A stretch of 43,205 bases of DNA, taken from CAYSLC01 sp964431545. Lineage in GTDB: Bacteria; Desulfobacterota; Desulfobacteria; Desulfobacterales; JAABSP01. The notes below the pieces were generated by a model. That model was not told where the DNA came from. It searched no databases and saw only the letters and a program-made list of their open reading frames with translations. The stretch is taken from the NCBI GenBank assembly GCA_964431545.1, contig CAYSLC010000018.1, positions 1-43,205 on the forward strand, written 5' to 3'. The position numbers and the translations under genes were made by a program. Shown here piece after piece: positions 26,463-35,347 of the stretch (the first letter of the stretch is position 1; each line of letters opens with the position of its first letter).

Positions 26463-28535
26463 ATGGCTGAAACTGTGGACAAACATCGGAACATCGCACT
26501 GGTTGGACATGGGGACTCGGGGAAAACCTCTCTGGCCGAGGTCATGCTGTTCAAAGCCGGCGCCACCCGACGGCTGGGCCGGGTCGAGGACGGCAACACC
26601 GCCATGGACTTCGAGCCGGAGGAGCTGAAGCGCCAGATCACCATCAGCAGTGCGTTCCATCAATATACCTGGAAGAAGCAGTACACCGTCAACCTCATCG
26701 ACACGCCCGGGGATCAGAACTTCTTCTCCGACACCAAGACCAGCATGCAGGCCGCCGACGGCGCGGTGTTTCTCATCGACGCGGTGGAGGGGATCAAGGT
26801 CCAGACCGAACTGGCCTGGGAGTTCGCAAGGGATTTCGAGCATCCGTGCATTCTCTTTGTCAACAAGATGGACCGGGACCGGGCCGACTTCGGTAAGATC
26901 TTCAATGACGCCGCCGACATCCTGGATCCCAAGCCCATCCGCATCCAGATCCCCATGGACGCCGATGGCGCGTTCGGCGGTGTGATCGACCTGATCACCA
27001 TGAAGGCCCACACCTACGACGCGGACGGCAAGGTGACCGTCGGAGAGATCCCCGAGGGGATGCGGGACGAGGCCGAGTCCGAGCGGGAGGAGCTGGTGGA
27101 GAACGTGGCCGAGGCCGACGATCAGCTCCTGGAGCGGTATCTGGAGGGGGAGGCCATTTCCGACGAGGCGTTCCGGGGCGCGCTCCGGCAGGGCACCCTG
27201 ACCCGTTCGTTCGCGCCGGTTCTCTGCGGCTCGGCCACCCACGGCATGGGCATCGAACTCCTCATGGATTTCATCGTCGCCTGCATGCCGTCACCGGCGG
27301 ATCGCGGGCCCAAAACGGGCGTCCACCCCGATACCGGCGAGGAGCAGCAGCGGGAGCCCGACCCCGAAGCACCCTTCTCCGCCTATGTCTTCAAGACCGT
27401 GGCCGATCCCTACGCGGGCCGCCTCTCCATCTTCCGGATCATCTCCGGTACCATCGGCGGGGACGGCGGGTTCTACAACGCCACCAAGGAGACCAAGGAG
27501 CGGTTCTCCTCCCTGCTCCGGCCCGCGGGCAAGGAGCAGAAGCCGGTGGACGGGGCCGGTCCCGGGGAGATCGTGGCGGTGGCCAAGCTCAAGGAGACCA
27601 CCACCGGAGATACCCTCTGCAGCGATTCGGCCAAGATCCGGTACGAAGTGGCGGAACCCCTGCCCGGCGTCATCTCCTATGCGGTCTCCGCCAAGGAGAA
27701 GGGGGAGGAGGACAAGGTGTTCGGCTCCCTCAGCAAGCTGATGGAGGAGGACCCGGCCCTCAAGCTGACCCGGAACGCCGAGACCAAGGAGATCCTTTTG
27801 TCCGGCATGGGGCAGGTCCACATCGAGGCGACCCTGGAAAAGATGAAGCGGAAGTTCGGCGTCGACGTGGAGCTGAACGTCCCCAAGGTCCCGTACAAGG
27901 AGACCATCAAGAAGAAGGTGCGGGTCCAGGGAAAACACAAGAAACAGACCGGCGGCCACGGACAGTACGGCGACTGCTGGATCCAGCTCGAGCCGCAGCC
28001 CAAGGGCGAGGGGTTCGAATTTGTGGACGCCATCGTGGGCGGCGTCATCCCCAAGCAGTACATCCCCGCCGTGGAGAAGGGGATCGTGGAGGCGGCCGAG
28101 CGGGGGGTTCTGGCCGGGTTTCCCTGCGTCGATTTCAAAGTGACCCTGGACGACGGCTCCTTCCACGCGGTGGACTCTTCGGAGATGGCCTTCAAGGTGG
28201 CCGGCTCCCTCGCCTTCAAGAAGGCGGCCGAACAGGCCCAGCCGGTGCTGCTGGAGCCGATTATGAAGATCACCATCGTCACCCCCGATGAATTTATGGG
28301 CGACATCATGGGCGACCTCAACGGCCGGCGGGGGCGGGTCCTCGGGATGGACACCAAGGGCAAGAACCAGGTGATCATGGCCAACGTCCCCATGGCCGAG
28401 TTTTTGACCTACGCGCCGGACCTGCGATCCATGACCGGGGGCCGGGGGATGTTCACCATGGAATTTTCCCATTACGACGAGGTTCCGGCCCAGATCGCCG
28501 ACAAGCTCGTGGAAGAGGTGAAAAAGGAGAGCTGA
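26463..28535 (+). CDS. elongation factor G-like GTPase (EF-G2 type)
   Basis: This 690-aa protein has all five EF-G domains in order: GTPase, domain II, III, IV (around YKETIKKKVRVQGKHKKQTG) and V (VTPDEFMGDIMGDLNGRRGR). The P-loop is GHGDSGKT (15-22) rather than the AHIDAGKT of housekeeping EF-G. G3 is DTPGD (80-84) and G4 is NKMD (134-137). These differences and the early sequence KAGATRRLGRVEDGNTAMDF place it in the second, FusA2-like group often found beside the main EF-G. Members of this group translocate weakly or act in recycling or stress in species where they were tested. It stands alone with a promoter and a strong terminator, away from any str operon, consistent with an accessory role. 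Confidence 0.9.
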   Translation: MAETVDKHRNIALVGHGDSGKTSLAEVMLFKAGATRRLGRVEDGNTAMDFEPEELKRQITISSAFHQYTWKKQYTVNLIDTPGDQNFFSDTKTSMQAADGAVFLIDAVEGIKVQTELAWEFARDFEHPCILFVNKMDRDRADFGKIFNDAADILDPKPIRIQIPMDADGAFGGVIDLITMKAHTYDADGKVTVGEIPEGMRDEAESEREELVENVAEADDQLLERYLEGEAISDEAFRGALRQGTLTRSFAPVLCGSATHGMGIELLMDFIVACMPSPADRGPKTGVHPDTGEEQQREPDPEAPFSAYVFKTVADPYAGRLSIFRIISGTIGGDGGFYNATKETKERFSSLLRPAGKEQKPVDGAGPGEIVAVAKLKETTTGDTLCSDSAKIRYEVAEPLPGVISYAVSAKEKGEEDKVFGSLSKLMEEDPALKLTRNAETKEILLSGMGQVHIEATLEKMKRKFGVDVELNVPKVPYKETIKKKVRVQGKHKKQTGGHGQYGDCWIQLEPQPKGEGFEFVDAIVGGVIPKQYIPAVEKGIVEAAERGVLAGFPCVDFKVTLDDGSFHAVDSSEMAFKVAGSLAFKKAAEQAQPVLLEPIMKITIVTPDEFMGDIMGDLNGRRGRVLGMDTKGKNQVIMANVPMAEFLTYAPDLRSMTGGRGMFTMEFSHYDEVPAQIADKLVEEVKKES

Positions 28536-28571
28536 TTCCGCCGGAACAATCGGTGACGGGTTCATTTCAAA

Positions 28572-28613
28572 AAACCCGGTGCGCGCCCATGGGGCCGCGC
28601 ACCGGGTTTTTTT
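28572..28613 (+). terminator. rho-independent terminator after the EF-G-like gene
   Basis: AAACCCGGTGCGCG (28572-28585) and CGCGCACCGGGTTT (28596-28609) form a perfect 14-bp stem around a ten-base loop, followed by T's to 28613. An A-run also precedes the stem, so it may work in both directions. It lies 37 bases after the EF-G-like stop. Confidence 0.93.
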
Positions 28614-28626
28614 GTCGGGTTTTTGT

Positions 28627-28655
28627 TTGTCCCCGGAAGCCGGGTGCGGTACAAT
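28627..28655 (+). promoter_or_regulatory. candidate promoter of the stress-protein operon
   Basis: TTGTCC (28627-28632) and TACAAT (28650-28655) are separated by 17 bases, just after the terminator and 24 bases before the Usp start region. A full AAGGAGG ribosome-binding site follows at 28668-28674. Confidence 0.6.
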
Positions 28656-28679
28656 CGGACGGGAAACAAGGAGGAGATG

Positions 28680-29615
28680 TTGGGCGGTGAAAGCATACAA
28701 ACCGTGCTTTGCGCCATCGATCTGTCGGCGTTCGGAGCCGAGGTGGTGGAACAGGGAGCCGCCGTGGCCGACCGACTCGGCGCGCGGCTGATCCTCTTCC
28801 ACACGGTGCCCGTGGGAGACGGCCCGGTCCCCCCCCGGCCTCCGGATCTTCTCACCGGCCGGCCGGACAAGGTCGTCCGGCGTCCATTGGAGTGGATGGA
28901 GCGGCTGATGGCGGGACGGCCGGGGGGCTGGGAGCCCCTGATCCGCGTCGGTGATCCCATCGACGAACTCCACCGGGCCGTGGCGGAGATCTCCGTCGAC
29001 CTGGTGGTGGCCGCCAGCCGGGGGATCTCCCTCTTCCGTCGGATCCTGAGCGGCACGGTGGTGGAGCGGATGGCCCGGTCCCTGCCGGTTCCCCTTCTGG
29101 TGATCCCCAAGGGAGAGGCGAAGCAAAGGGGCTCGGCGGCGCGGCCGTGGCCGGGGAAGATCCTCGTCGGCTGCGATCCCCAGGGCGATCCGGGCGGAGT
29201 GGAACGGATGATCGGTTATGCCCGCCGCCTCGCCGGCCGCGGGCCGGCGGAGATCCGGTTTCTCCACGCCATGGAGGCGCCGGTCTCCGGGGATCACCCG
29301 GAGGCCGACCGCCGGGAGGGCCACTACCAGGAGGCGGAACAGGCCGCGGTCCGGCGGCTCAAAGGGGCGCTGAAGACCCGCCTGGCGGCGGCGGGAATCG
29401 ATCCGGGGGACGGGATCATGGTGGTTCCCGGCGTCCCCGGCGAGGCCCTCTGTTCCCACGGGGCCGCCTGGGGCGCCGACCTCCTGGTGGTGGGCGTCCG
29501 CCGGCACGGGACGCTCCACAAGCTGGCGGTGGGGTCCACCACCGAGACCGTCCTCCGACGGGCCCCCATGCGGGTGTTGGTGGTCCCGGAGATCCCCGGA
29601 GGGACGTCCCGGTGA
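28680..29615 (+). CDS. tandem universal stress protein (UspA family)
   Basis: This protein of about 311 aa contains two Usp domains. The first (residues about 5-140) shows TVLCAIDLSAFG and LVVAASRGISLFRRIL-SGTVVE. The second (about 155-310) ends with LLVVGVRRHGTLHKLAVGST and TETVLRRAPMRVLVV, a good G-2x-G-9x-G-S/T ATP-binding pattern. Tandem Usp proteins typically act in the cytoplasm during starvation, oxidative or membrane stress, but the client is rarely known. TTG 28680 is the best-spaced start, five bases after AAGGAGG; ATG 28677 would be only two bases from it. It has its own promoter and is followed after 20 bases by the deacetylase gene. Confidence 0.9.
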   Translation: MGGESIQTVLCAIDLSAFGAEVVEQGAAVADRLGARLILFHTVPVGDGPVPPRPPDLLTGRPDKVVRRPLEWMERLMAGRPGGWEPLIRVGDPIDELHRAVAEISVDLVVAASRGISLFRRILSGTVVERMARSLPVPLLVIPKGEAKQRGSAARPWPGKILVGCDPQGDPGGVERMIGYARRLAGRGPAEIRFLHAMEAPVSGDHPEADRREGHYQEAEQAAVRRLKGALKTRLAAAGIDPGDGIMVVPGVPGEALCSHGAAWGADLLVVGVRRHGTLHKLAVGSTTETVLRRAPMRVLVVPEIPGGTSR

Positions 29616-29635
29616 GATCCCGGCGGGGGGGATGG

Positions 29636-30703
29636 ATGGGATCATCCGTCCGGTCCGGCACCGGCCTTGTCACCGATCGGCGGTACCTCGACCACCTGCC
29701 GGAGGACGGAGTGCCCGAGAGCCCCCGGCGCCTGGCCGCCATCCACGAGGTTCTGGAAAGCCCGGAGATCTCCGGGGCCGCCCGATTTCCCGCGCCCCGG
29801 CCCGCGCGCAGGGAGGAGCTTGGCTGGATCCACACCGAAGCCCACATCGACCGGATCGCCGCCACCTCGGGGCGCGACTTCACCCGCCTGACCCGGGACA
29901 CCTTCGCCTCCTCCGGATCCGACGTGGCGGCCCGCCTGGCCGCCGGCGGCCTGTTCCGGGCGGTGGAACAGGTCTGCGCCGGAAGCCTCCGGAACGCCTT
30001 CCTCCTGGCCCGGCCCCCCGGGCACCATGCCGAGGCGGGGAGGGCCATGGGGTACTGTCTCTTCAACACCGTTGCCCTGGGCGCCATGTTCGCCCGGAGG
30101 GCGGTGGGCCTTCCGCGGGTGCTGATCGTCGACTGGGACGCCCACCACGGCAACGGCACCCAGCATGCCTTCGAGACCGATCCGTCGGTGCTCTTCTTCT
30201 CGGCCCACCAGTACCCGCTCTTTCCGGGCACCGGACTGTTCACCGAGGTGGGGCGCGGTCCCGGAGAGGGGTACACCATCAATCTCCCGCTGCCCCGGGG
30301 CTACGGGGACCCCGAATACCTGGCGCTGTTCGAGCGGGTGCTGCGGCCCGTGGCCGAGGCCTTCCGGCCGGAGCTGATCCTGGTCTCCGCCGGTTTCGAC
30401 ATCCACCGGTCCGATCCCCTCGGCGGGATGCGGATGACGGCCGACGGGTTCGCCGGACTGACCCGCTCCCTGATGGATCTGGCCGAGGGGTGCTGCGGCG
30501 GACGGCTGGTCCTCTGCCTCGAAGGGGGGTACCACATTCCGTCCCTGGCCGAGAGCGTCAGGGCGGTGATCCTGGAGTTGATGGACCGGACCGTCCATCC
30601 GGTGGCGGAACGGGCGGCCGCCGCCAAGGAGAAAAAGGTGAGGTACGCCCTTCACCGCTGCCGTCAGGTGCACCAGGCCCACTGGAAGTGCCTGGACGGG
30701 TAA
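29636..30703 (+). CDS. histone deacetylase/AcuC/AphA family zinc hydrolase
   Basis: This 355-aa protein has the arginase-deacetylase fold. Diagnostic blocks are FLLARPPGHHAEAGRAMGY (the paired active-site histidines), VLIVDWDAHHGNGTQHAF (zinc-binding Asp and His), ILVSAGFDIHRSDPLGG (second zinc aspartate) and LVLCLEGGYH (the backing glycine pair). All zinc and charge-relay residues appear present. Bacterial members remove acetyl groups from polyamines or from proteins; in Bacillus, AcuC deacetylates acetyl-CoA synthetase. An acs gene lies in this window about 12 kb away, so that substrate is possible but unproven. ATG 29636 is chosen as it begins the conserved VRSGTGLVTDRRYLDH segment. Confidence 0.92.
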   Translation: MGSSVRSGTGLVTDRRYLDHLPEDGVPESPRRLAAIHEVLESPEISGAARFPAPRPARREELGWIHTEAHIDRIAATSGRDFTRLTRDTFASSGSDVAARLAAGGLFRAVEQVCAGSLRNAFLLARPPGHHAEAGRAMGYCLFNTVALGAMFARRAVGLPRVLIVDWDAHHGNGTQHAFETDPSVLFFSAHQYPLFPGTGLFTEVGRGPGEGYTINLPLPRGYGDPEYLALFERVLRPVAEAFRPELILVSAGFDIHRSDPLGGMRMTADGFAGLTRSLMDLAEGCCGGRLVLCLEGGYHIPSLAESVRAVILELMDRTVHPVAERAAAAKEKKVRYALHRCRQVHQAHWKCLDG

Positions 30704-30742
30704 CACGACCCGCTGAAACGGGCGGCTGAAAACGGAGGCGCC

Positions 30743-31096
30743 ATGAACAAGCTGAGCATAATGGAATCATCCGTAAAAAAGTGGCAGCGCATCATCGACG
30801 GAGAGTCCTCCGACGGCGGGGTGATCGACTGCCCCCCGTGCCGGATCTTCTATATCCTGGTCTGCTACGGGTGCCCCATCGCGGAATATACCGGCAAGAA
30901 GTTCTGCCAGAAGACCCCTTACGGCCGCTGGCTCCGCCACCAGATCGAGGCCCACGACAAGATGATCAAGAAGGTCTACTGCCCGGAGTGCGCGGCACTG
31001 GCCAAGGAGATGCAAGACTTCATGATCGAGATCGTCGAGCACCTCAGGGCCAAGCGGGACGGAGAGGCGGCCGCCGGGTCCGGCGGCGGGCGATAG
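30743..31096 (+). CDS. cysteine-rich small hypothetical protein
   Basis: This 117-aa soluble protein has seven cysteines in a regular layout: C30, C33, C41 and C44 (IDCPPC, then VCYGCPI), C55, and C80 and C83 (YCPEC). The two CxxC pairs close together and the third further on suggest a zinc or iron-sulfur site. The rest is helical, with a charged C-terminal helix and a Gly-rich tail. I do not recognise a named family. ATG 30743 has GGAGG about five bases upstream. It sits 40 bases after the deacetylase gene and six bases before the next membrane protein gene, probably in the same operon. Confidence 0.75.
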   Translation: MNKLSIMESSVKKWQRIIDGESSDGGVIDCPPCRIFYILVCYGCPIAEYTGKKFCQKTPYGRWLRHQIEAHDKMIKKVYCPECAALAKEMQDFMIEIVEHLRAKRDGEAAAGSGGGR

Positions 31097-31102
31097 GGGT
31101 CG

Positions 31103-32644
31103 ATGGCCTGGGAATCGATCGGGGCTGTCGCGGAACCGGCGCTCCTGTCGGCCGGCGGCTTCTGCCTCTTTCGACGGTGGGGCGACACCGTGTCGGAGTC
31201 GGCCGGGCTCGCGCTGGTCACCACCTGGATGCTCCTCTCCTTCCTGGGGCAGGCGGCCGTGTTCACGGGGACCCCCTGCTTCTCCACGGTTGCCGAGGCG
31301 GCCCTTCTCCTGGCGTCGGCGGCCCTGGTCCTCCGACACGACTATCCGCGGCAGGCGATCCGGACGGTCCGGCGCTTTATCTCCGACCACCGGGCGGCGG
31401 CCCTCCTGGCGGTGGGGTGGTTCTGCCTGCTGGTGATCGCCGTCTGGGGTCCCCCGAGTCCTTTGGGGGAGGGGGCTCCGACCCCGTGGCCGGGCGGCGT
31501 CGTCCCCGGCTTCCCGGCCGCCGGCGGCGTCTCCCTCAACCAGTCGATCCTCCTCCGGCTTCCGCTCCTTTCCGGCGGCACCGGGGGAGGGGGAATCGGC
31601 TTCACCAGCTATATCGCCATCGCCTGTTTCACCTACGCCCTCTCCCGCCGGTACGCATGGCCGCCCACGGCGTTCACCGTGGCCCTGGTGGTGGCCGCCA
31701 TGCCGCGGCTGGTCTTCCTCTCGGCCGCCACCGGGACGGAGCTTCTGACCGCCGCCACCGGACTCTTCTGTCTGCTGACCGCCATCCGCCTGGTGGAGAC
31801 GCCCGATCTCAAGGACCTGGTGCTGCTGATCTGGGGGATCCTCTTCTCCATCTCGGCGGACCCCCTGCCCTTCGCCCTTCCGGCCGTCTTGTCCCTCTCT
31901 TCGGCGGTGATGCTCCACCGGCGCCACGGGCTCGCCACCTGGACCTTTCTGCTCCGCTCCCATCCGGCATGGGCATCGGCCGCGGCGGTTCCCGCCCTGG
32001 TCTTCTCCCAGGCGCCGACCTGGTCCCTCTCCCCCGGAGGCCTCTCCACGGCCTGGGCCGTGGCCCAGAATCCCGATGGGCCGTTGGGGGCCCTGGGGAA
32101 CCTGGGGCGGTACCTGATCGCCGCCGTCCATCTCCCGGCCCCGGCCGATGATCTCTGTGCCTGGATGTTCGGCTTCCGGATCACCGGCCTCCTGCGGTGG
32201 ATCCACCAGGCCGTGGTGATCCCCGTGGCGGGCGCCAGGGGGACGGCGGTCCCGTTCGAGGTTGCCTGGCGGGTCGATCCCCAGTTCGGCTGGTTCGGCC
32301 CCTTTGCCGTGGCGTTGATCCTGCCGGCCATCCTCTTTTCCCTCGTCCGGGGACACCGGCGTCTCAAAACCCTGGCCGTCGCGCTGCTCGGCTACGCCTA
32401 TATCATCATTCTCGCCTTGAGCTGGACGCCGGAAAACGTCCGGCTCTTTACCCCGTTCTTTGCGTGCGGCGGATTCTTCGCCGCCTCCGTGCTTCCCCCC
32501 TGGCGGTTCACCAGGGGACGCCGCCGGTTCCTCCAGGGGGCGTGCCTCCTGCTCCTTTTCCACGGGATCCTCGCGCGGGTCTGCGGAGCGGACGCGGCGG
32601 GGCTCGGCCCGGTCCCGCCGTTCCTATGCCGATGGATCGGATAG
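31103..32644 (+). CDS. polytopic membrane protein of unknown function
   Basis: This 513-aa protein has roughly ten to twelve hydrophobic segments spread over its whole length. Loops include WGPPSPLGEGAPTPW and a Gly-rich LLSGGTGGGGIGFTSYIAI. The pattern of long helices with a TPENVRLFTPFFACGG segment near the end is reminiscent of GT-C-type (GT39/PMT-like) or lipid-linked sugar-handling proteins, but the usual early acidic motif is not clear, so I give no function. ATG 31103 follows the Cys-rich gene by six bases. The 3' end overlaps the convergent histidine kinase gene by 21 bases, with no terminator between the two. Confidence 0.68.
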   Translation: MAWESIGAVAEPALLSAGGFCLFRRWGDTVSESAGLALVTTWMLLSFLGQAAVFTGTPCFSTVAEAALLLASAALVLRHDYPRQAIRTVRRFISDHRAAALLAVGWFCLLVIAVWGPPSPLGEGAPTPWPGGVVPGFPAAGGVSLNQSILLRLPLLSGGTGGGGIGFTSYIAIACFTYALSRRYAWPPTAFTVALVVAAMPRLVFLSAATGTELLTAATGLFCLLTAIRLVETPDLKDLVLLIWGILFSISADPLPFALPAVLSLSSAVMLHRRHGLATWTFLLRSHPAWASAAAVPALVFSQAPTWSLSPGGLSTAWAVAQNPDGPLGALGNLGRYLIAAVHLPAPADDLCAWMFGFRITGLLRWIHQAVVIPVAGARGTAVPFEVAWRVDPQFGWFGPFAVALILPAILFSLVRGHRRLKTLAVALLGYAYIIILALSWTPENVRLFTPFFACGGFFAASVLPPWRFTRGRRRFLQGACLLLLFHGILARVCGADAAGLGPVPPFLCRWIG

Positions 32645-35347
32645 GGGGAGGGTGAAGGTGAAGGTCGCCCCCCGGCCCGGGGCGCTGTCCACCCGGATGG
32701 TCCCCCCGTGGTGCTCGATGATATGGCGGGTGATGGAGAGTCCGAGCCCGCTGCCCTGGGGGCGCCCCGTCTCCTCCCCTTTGACCTGCCGGAATTTTTC
32801 GAAGATCAGGGCCTGGTGTTCCGGCGAGATCCCGACGCCGTTGTCGGTCACGGAGACCACCACCCGGTCCGGCGTCGGCTCCAGGGCGATGGTGATCTCG
32901 CCCGCCTCGGACGGGCAGAACTTGACGGCGTTGGAGATCAGGTTGATCATCACCTGAACCAGGCGGTCCCGGTCCCCCTCCACCGTGGGCGATTCCTCGG
33001 GCAGGTCCCGGATCAGCCGGATCTTCTTCTCCTCCAGAAGCTGCCGGGTGGCGTTGACGGAGTCGTCGATCAGCTCCTTCATGTCCACGGTCGTCGTCTG
33101 CCAGTCCGCCTTTCCGGACTCGATCTTCTGGATGTCGAGCACCTGGGTGATCAGCCGGGTCAAACGGTCGGTCTCCTTGATGATGATGGCGGTAAACTCC
33201 CGCTGCCGGGCCTCGGTCAGGTTCGGATTTTCGTGGAGGATCTCCGCCAGGGCCCGGACCGAGGTGAGGGGGGTCCGCAGCTCATGGGTGACCGTGGAGA
33301 TGAACTCGTCCTTGAGCCGGTCCAGCTCCTTGAGCCGCTCGTTGGCGGATTTGAGTTCCGCGGTCGCCTTTTCCAGCTCCCGGCTGTAGGAGATGACCTG
33401 CCGGGTTTCATCCAGGATGTGCATCACCTCCCGGATGCCCAGGGGCTCCTCCTTGACCACCGAGGAGACCATCACCCGGGCCGAGGCCGATCCGATCACC
33501 CCGGCCAACAGCTTTTCGGCGTGGTTGACCAGCCCGGCGTCGGCGGTCAGCTCTCCCTCCCACGCCAGCCGGTGCTTGTCCGCGTAGGCGGCCAGCGCCG
33601 ATTCGGCCCGGTCCTTGCCCAGAAAGCGGCGCAGCAGCGAGGTGAGATCCGGGATCCGGGCGGTGCCCCGCCAGGGCGGAGGGGATTCGTCCACCTCCTC
33701 CGAGTACCGGAAGACGTCCACGAACAGGACCGCCTGGGTGTGCTCGATGGTGGAGGTCCGGGTGAGGACCGATACCCCGATGTACGCGCCGGTGTTGAAC
33801 AGGAGGCTCCAGAAGACGGAGTGGGCGATGTGGTCGAATCCCGTCAGCCCGAAGAGCTGGTAGGGCCGGAGGAGGGAGATGCCGAAGGGACCCTCCAGGA
33901 TCAGGTCCGCGGAGAGGAGGCCGGTCTGGACCAGGGAGGGGAAGACGAGGGTGTAGGCCCATGCCGTGAAGCCGAGAAGGAGGCCGCACAGGGCCCCGAG
34001 CCGGTTGCCCCCCTTCCAGAAGATCCCCCCGAGGATGGCCGGGGCGAACTGGGCCACCGCGGCGAAGGAGACCATGCCGATGGAGACCAGTTCGTAGAAC
34101 TCGCCGATGAACCGGAAATAGGCGTAGCTCAACAGCAGCACGGCCACGATGCCGCCCCTGCGGATCGCCAGCAGAAGGCCGCTCAGGTCCCCCCGCTCCA
34201 CGAGGCGGAGGAAGGGCAGCCGCAGGAGCACCGGCATCACCAGGTCGTTGCAGATCATGGTGGACAGCGCGATGGTCTCCACGATCACCATGCCGGTGGC
34301 GGCGGACATGCCGCCGATGTAGACGAGCAGGGTCAGGGAGACCTGGTGACCCGCCATGGGAAGGGTCAGCACGAAGGTGTCGGCATCCACCGATCCCGCC
34401 GGAAAGTGGAGGAGCCCCCCGATGGCCACCGGCAGGACGAAGAGGTTGATGGCCAGAAGATAGAGGGGAAAGAGCCACACCGCCCGCTCCAGGTGGTCCT
34501 CGTTGACGTTCTCCACCACGGCGATCTGGAACTGGCGGGGCAGGAAGATCACCGCCGCCATGGCGATGAAGATGGAGATGCACCAGCTCCCGTAGATCCC
34601 GGGGCGGTCGGGCAGCACGAAGAGGGACCGCAGTTCCGGAAGGGCGTGGGCCCTGGCGATGAGATCCCGGAACCCGTCGTGCATCCCATAGGTGACATAG
34701 ATCCCCACGGCGAGAAAGGCGATCAGCTTTACCAGGGACTCGAAGGCGATGGCCGCCACCAGCCCCTCGTGCCGCTCCGTGGCCTCCAGGTGGCGGGTGC
34801 CGAAGAGGACCGCGAAGAGGGTCAGGAGCAGGGCCACGTAGAAGGCGGTGTCCCGGAGGACGGGGACCTCCGTGAACGGGATGGGCGTGGAGATCTCCGG
34901 ATAGGGCTGAAGCATCAGGTAGCTGATGGAGATCGCCTTGAGCTGGAGGGAGATGTAGGGAATGATCCCCAGGACGGCGATGACGGTGACCACCCCCCCC
35001 AACAGGGTGCTCTTTCCGTACCGGGAGGCGATAAAGTCGGCGATGGAGGTGATCCGGTGGATCTTGCTCACCCGGATGATCTTCCGCAGGACCACGCCCC
35101 CCAAGGCCGCCATGAGGGTGGGGCCGATGTAGATGGGCAGGAAGGAGGCCCCGGCCCGGGCCGCCCGGCCCACGCTGCCGTAGTAGGTCCAGGCGGTGCA
35201 GTAGACCGCCAAAGAGAGGGCGTAGATGTAGGGGTTGCTGATGATGCTCCTGCCCTGGACCGCCCGGCGGTCGCCGTAGTAGGCGATGGCGAAGAGCAGC
35301 ACCACGTACCCGAAGGAGACGGCCAGAATGGGGCCGGTGTCGAGCAT
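32624..35347 (-). CDS. CbrA/CrbS-like sodium:solute symporter-type sensor histidine kinase
   Basis: This 907-aa hybrid of transporter and kinase has an SLC5/SSS-type membrane domain with about 13 helices at residues 1 to about 485 (it includes SLAVYCTAWTYYGSVGRAAR, HRITSIADFIASRYGKS and FLPRQFQIAVVENVNEDHL). A STAC-like linker follows (DLTSLLRRFLGKDRAESALA), then a short helical linker. The HisKA H-box is FISTVTHELRTPLTS with His688, and the ATPase domain has LISNAVKF (N-box), DNGVGISP (G1) and GSGLGLSITRHII (G2). No receiver or Hpt domain is attached. CbrA and CrbS sense nutrients such as histidine or acetate and drive carbon and acetate genes. The start at 35347 overlaps the small upstream gene by one base; the frame is open upstream but inside that gene. 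Confidence 0.92.
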   Translation of the reverse strand: MLDTGPILAVSFGYVVLLFAIAYYGDRRAVQGRSIISNPYIYALSLAVYCTAWTYYGSVGRAARAGASFLPIYIGPTLMAALGGVVLRKIIRVSKIHRITSIADFIASRYGKSTLLGGVVTVIAVLGIIPYISLQLKAISISYLMLQPYPEISTPIPFTEVPVLRDTAFYVALLLTLFAVLFGTRHLEATERHEGLVAAIAFESLVKLIAFLAVGIYVTYGMHDGFRDLIARAHALPELRSLFVLPDRPGIYGSWCISIFIAMAAVIFLPRQFQIAVVENVNEDHLERAVWLFPLYLLAINLFVLPVAIGGLLHFPAGSVDADTFVLTLPMAGHQVSLTLLVYIGGMSAATGMVIVETIALSTMICNDLVMPVLLRLPFLRLVERGDLSGLLLAIRRGGIVAVLLLSYAYFRFIGEFYELVSIGMVSFAAVAQFAPAILGGIFWKGGNRLGALCGLLLGFTAWAYTLVFPSLVQTGLLSADLILEGPFGISLLRPYQLFGLTGFDHIAHSVFWSLLFNTGAYIGVSVLTRTSTIEHTQAVLFVDVFRYSEEVDESPPPWRGTARIPDLTSLLRRFLGKDRAESALAAYADKHRLAWEGELTADAGLVNHAEKLLAGVIGSASARVMVSSVVKEEPLGIREVMHILDETRQVISYSRELEKATAELKSANERLKELDRLKDEFISTVTHELRTPLTSVRALAEILHENPNLTEARQREFTAIIIKETDRLTRLITQVLDIQKIESGKADWQTTTVDMKELIDDSVNATRQLLEEKKIRLIRDLPEESPTVEGDRDRLVQVMINLISNAVKFCPSEAGEITIALEPTPDRVVVSVTDNGVGISPEHQALIFEKFRQVKGEETGRPQGSGLGLSITRHIIEHHGGTIRVDSAPGRGATFTFTLPLSDPSA

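Noticed and set aside
23725..26499. A 924-codon open frame on the minus strand opposite dxs and tlyA.
   Set aside because: Its translation is Gly/His/Pro/Asp-rich low-complexity sequence with no recognisable domain, as expected for the reverse strand of GC-rich genes; the + strand holds clear dxs and tlyA.
27291..29645. A 784-codon minus-strand frame spanning the EF-G-like and Usp genes.
   Set aside because: It runs straight through a perfect terminator and a promoter and has no recognisable domain; it is a shadow of two real + strand genes.
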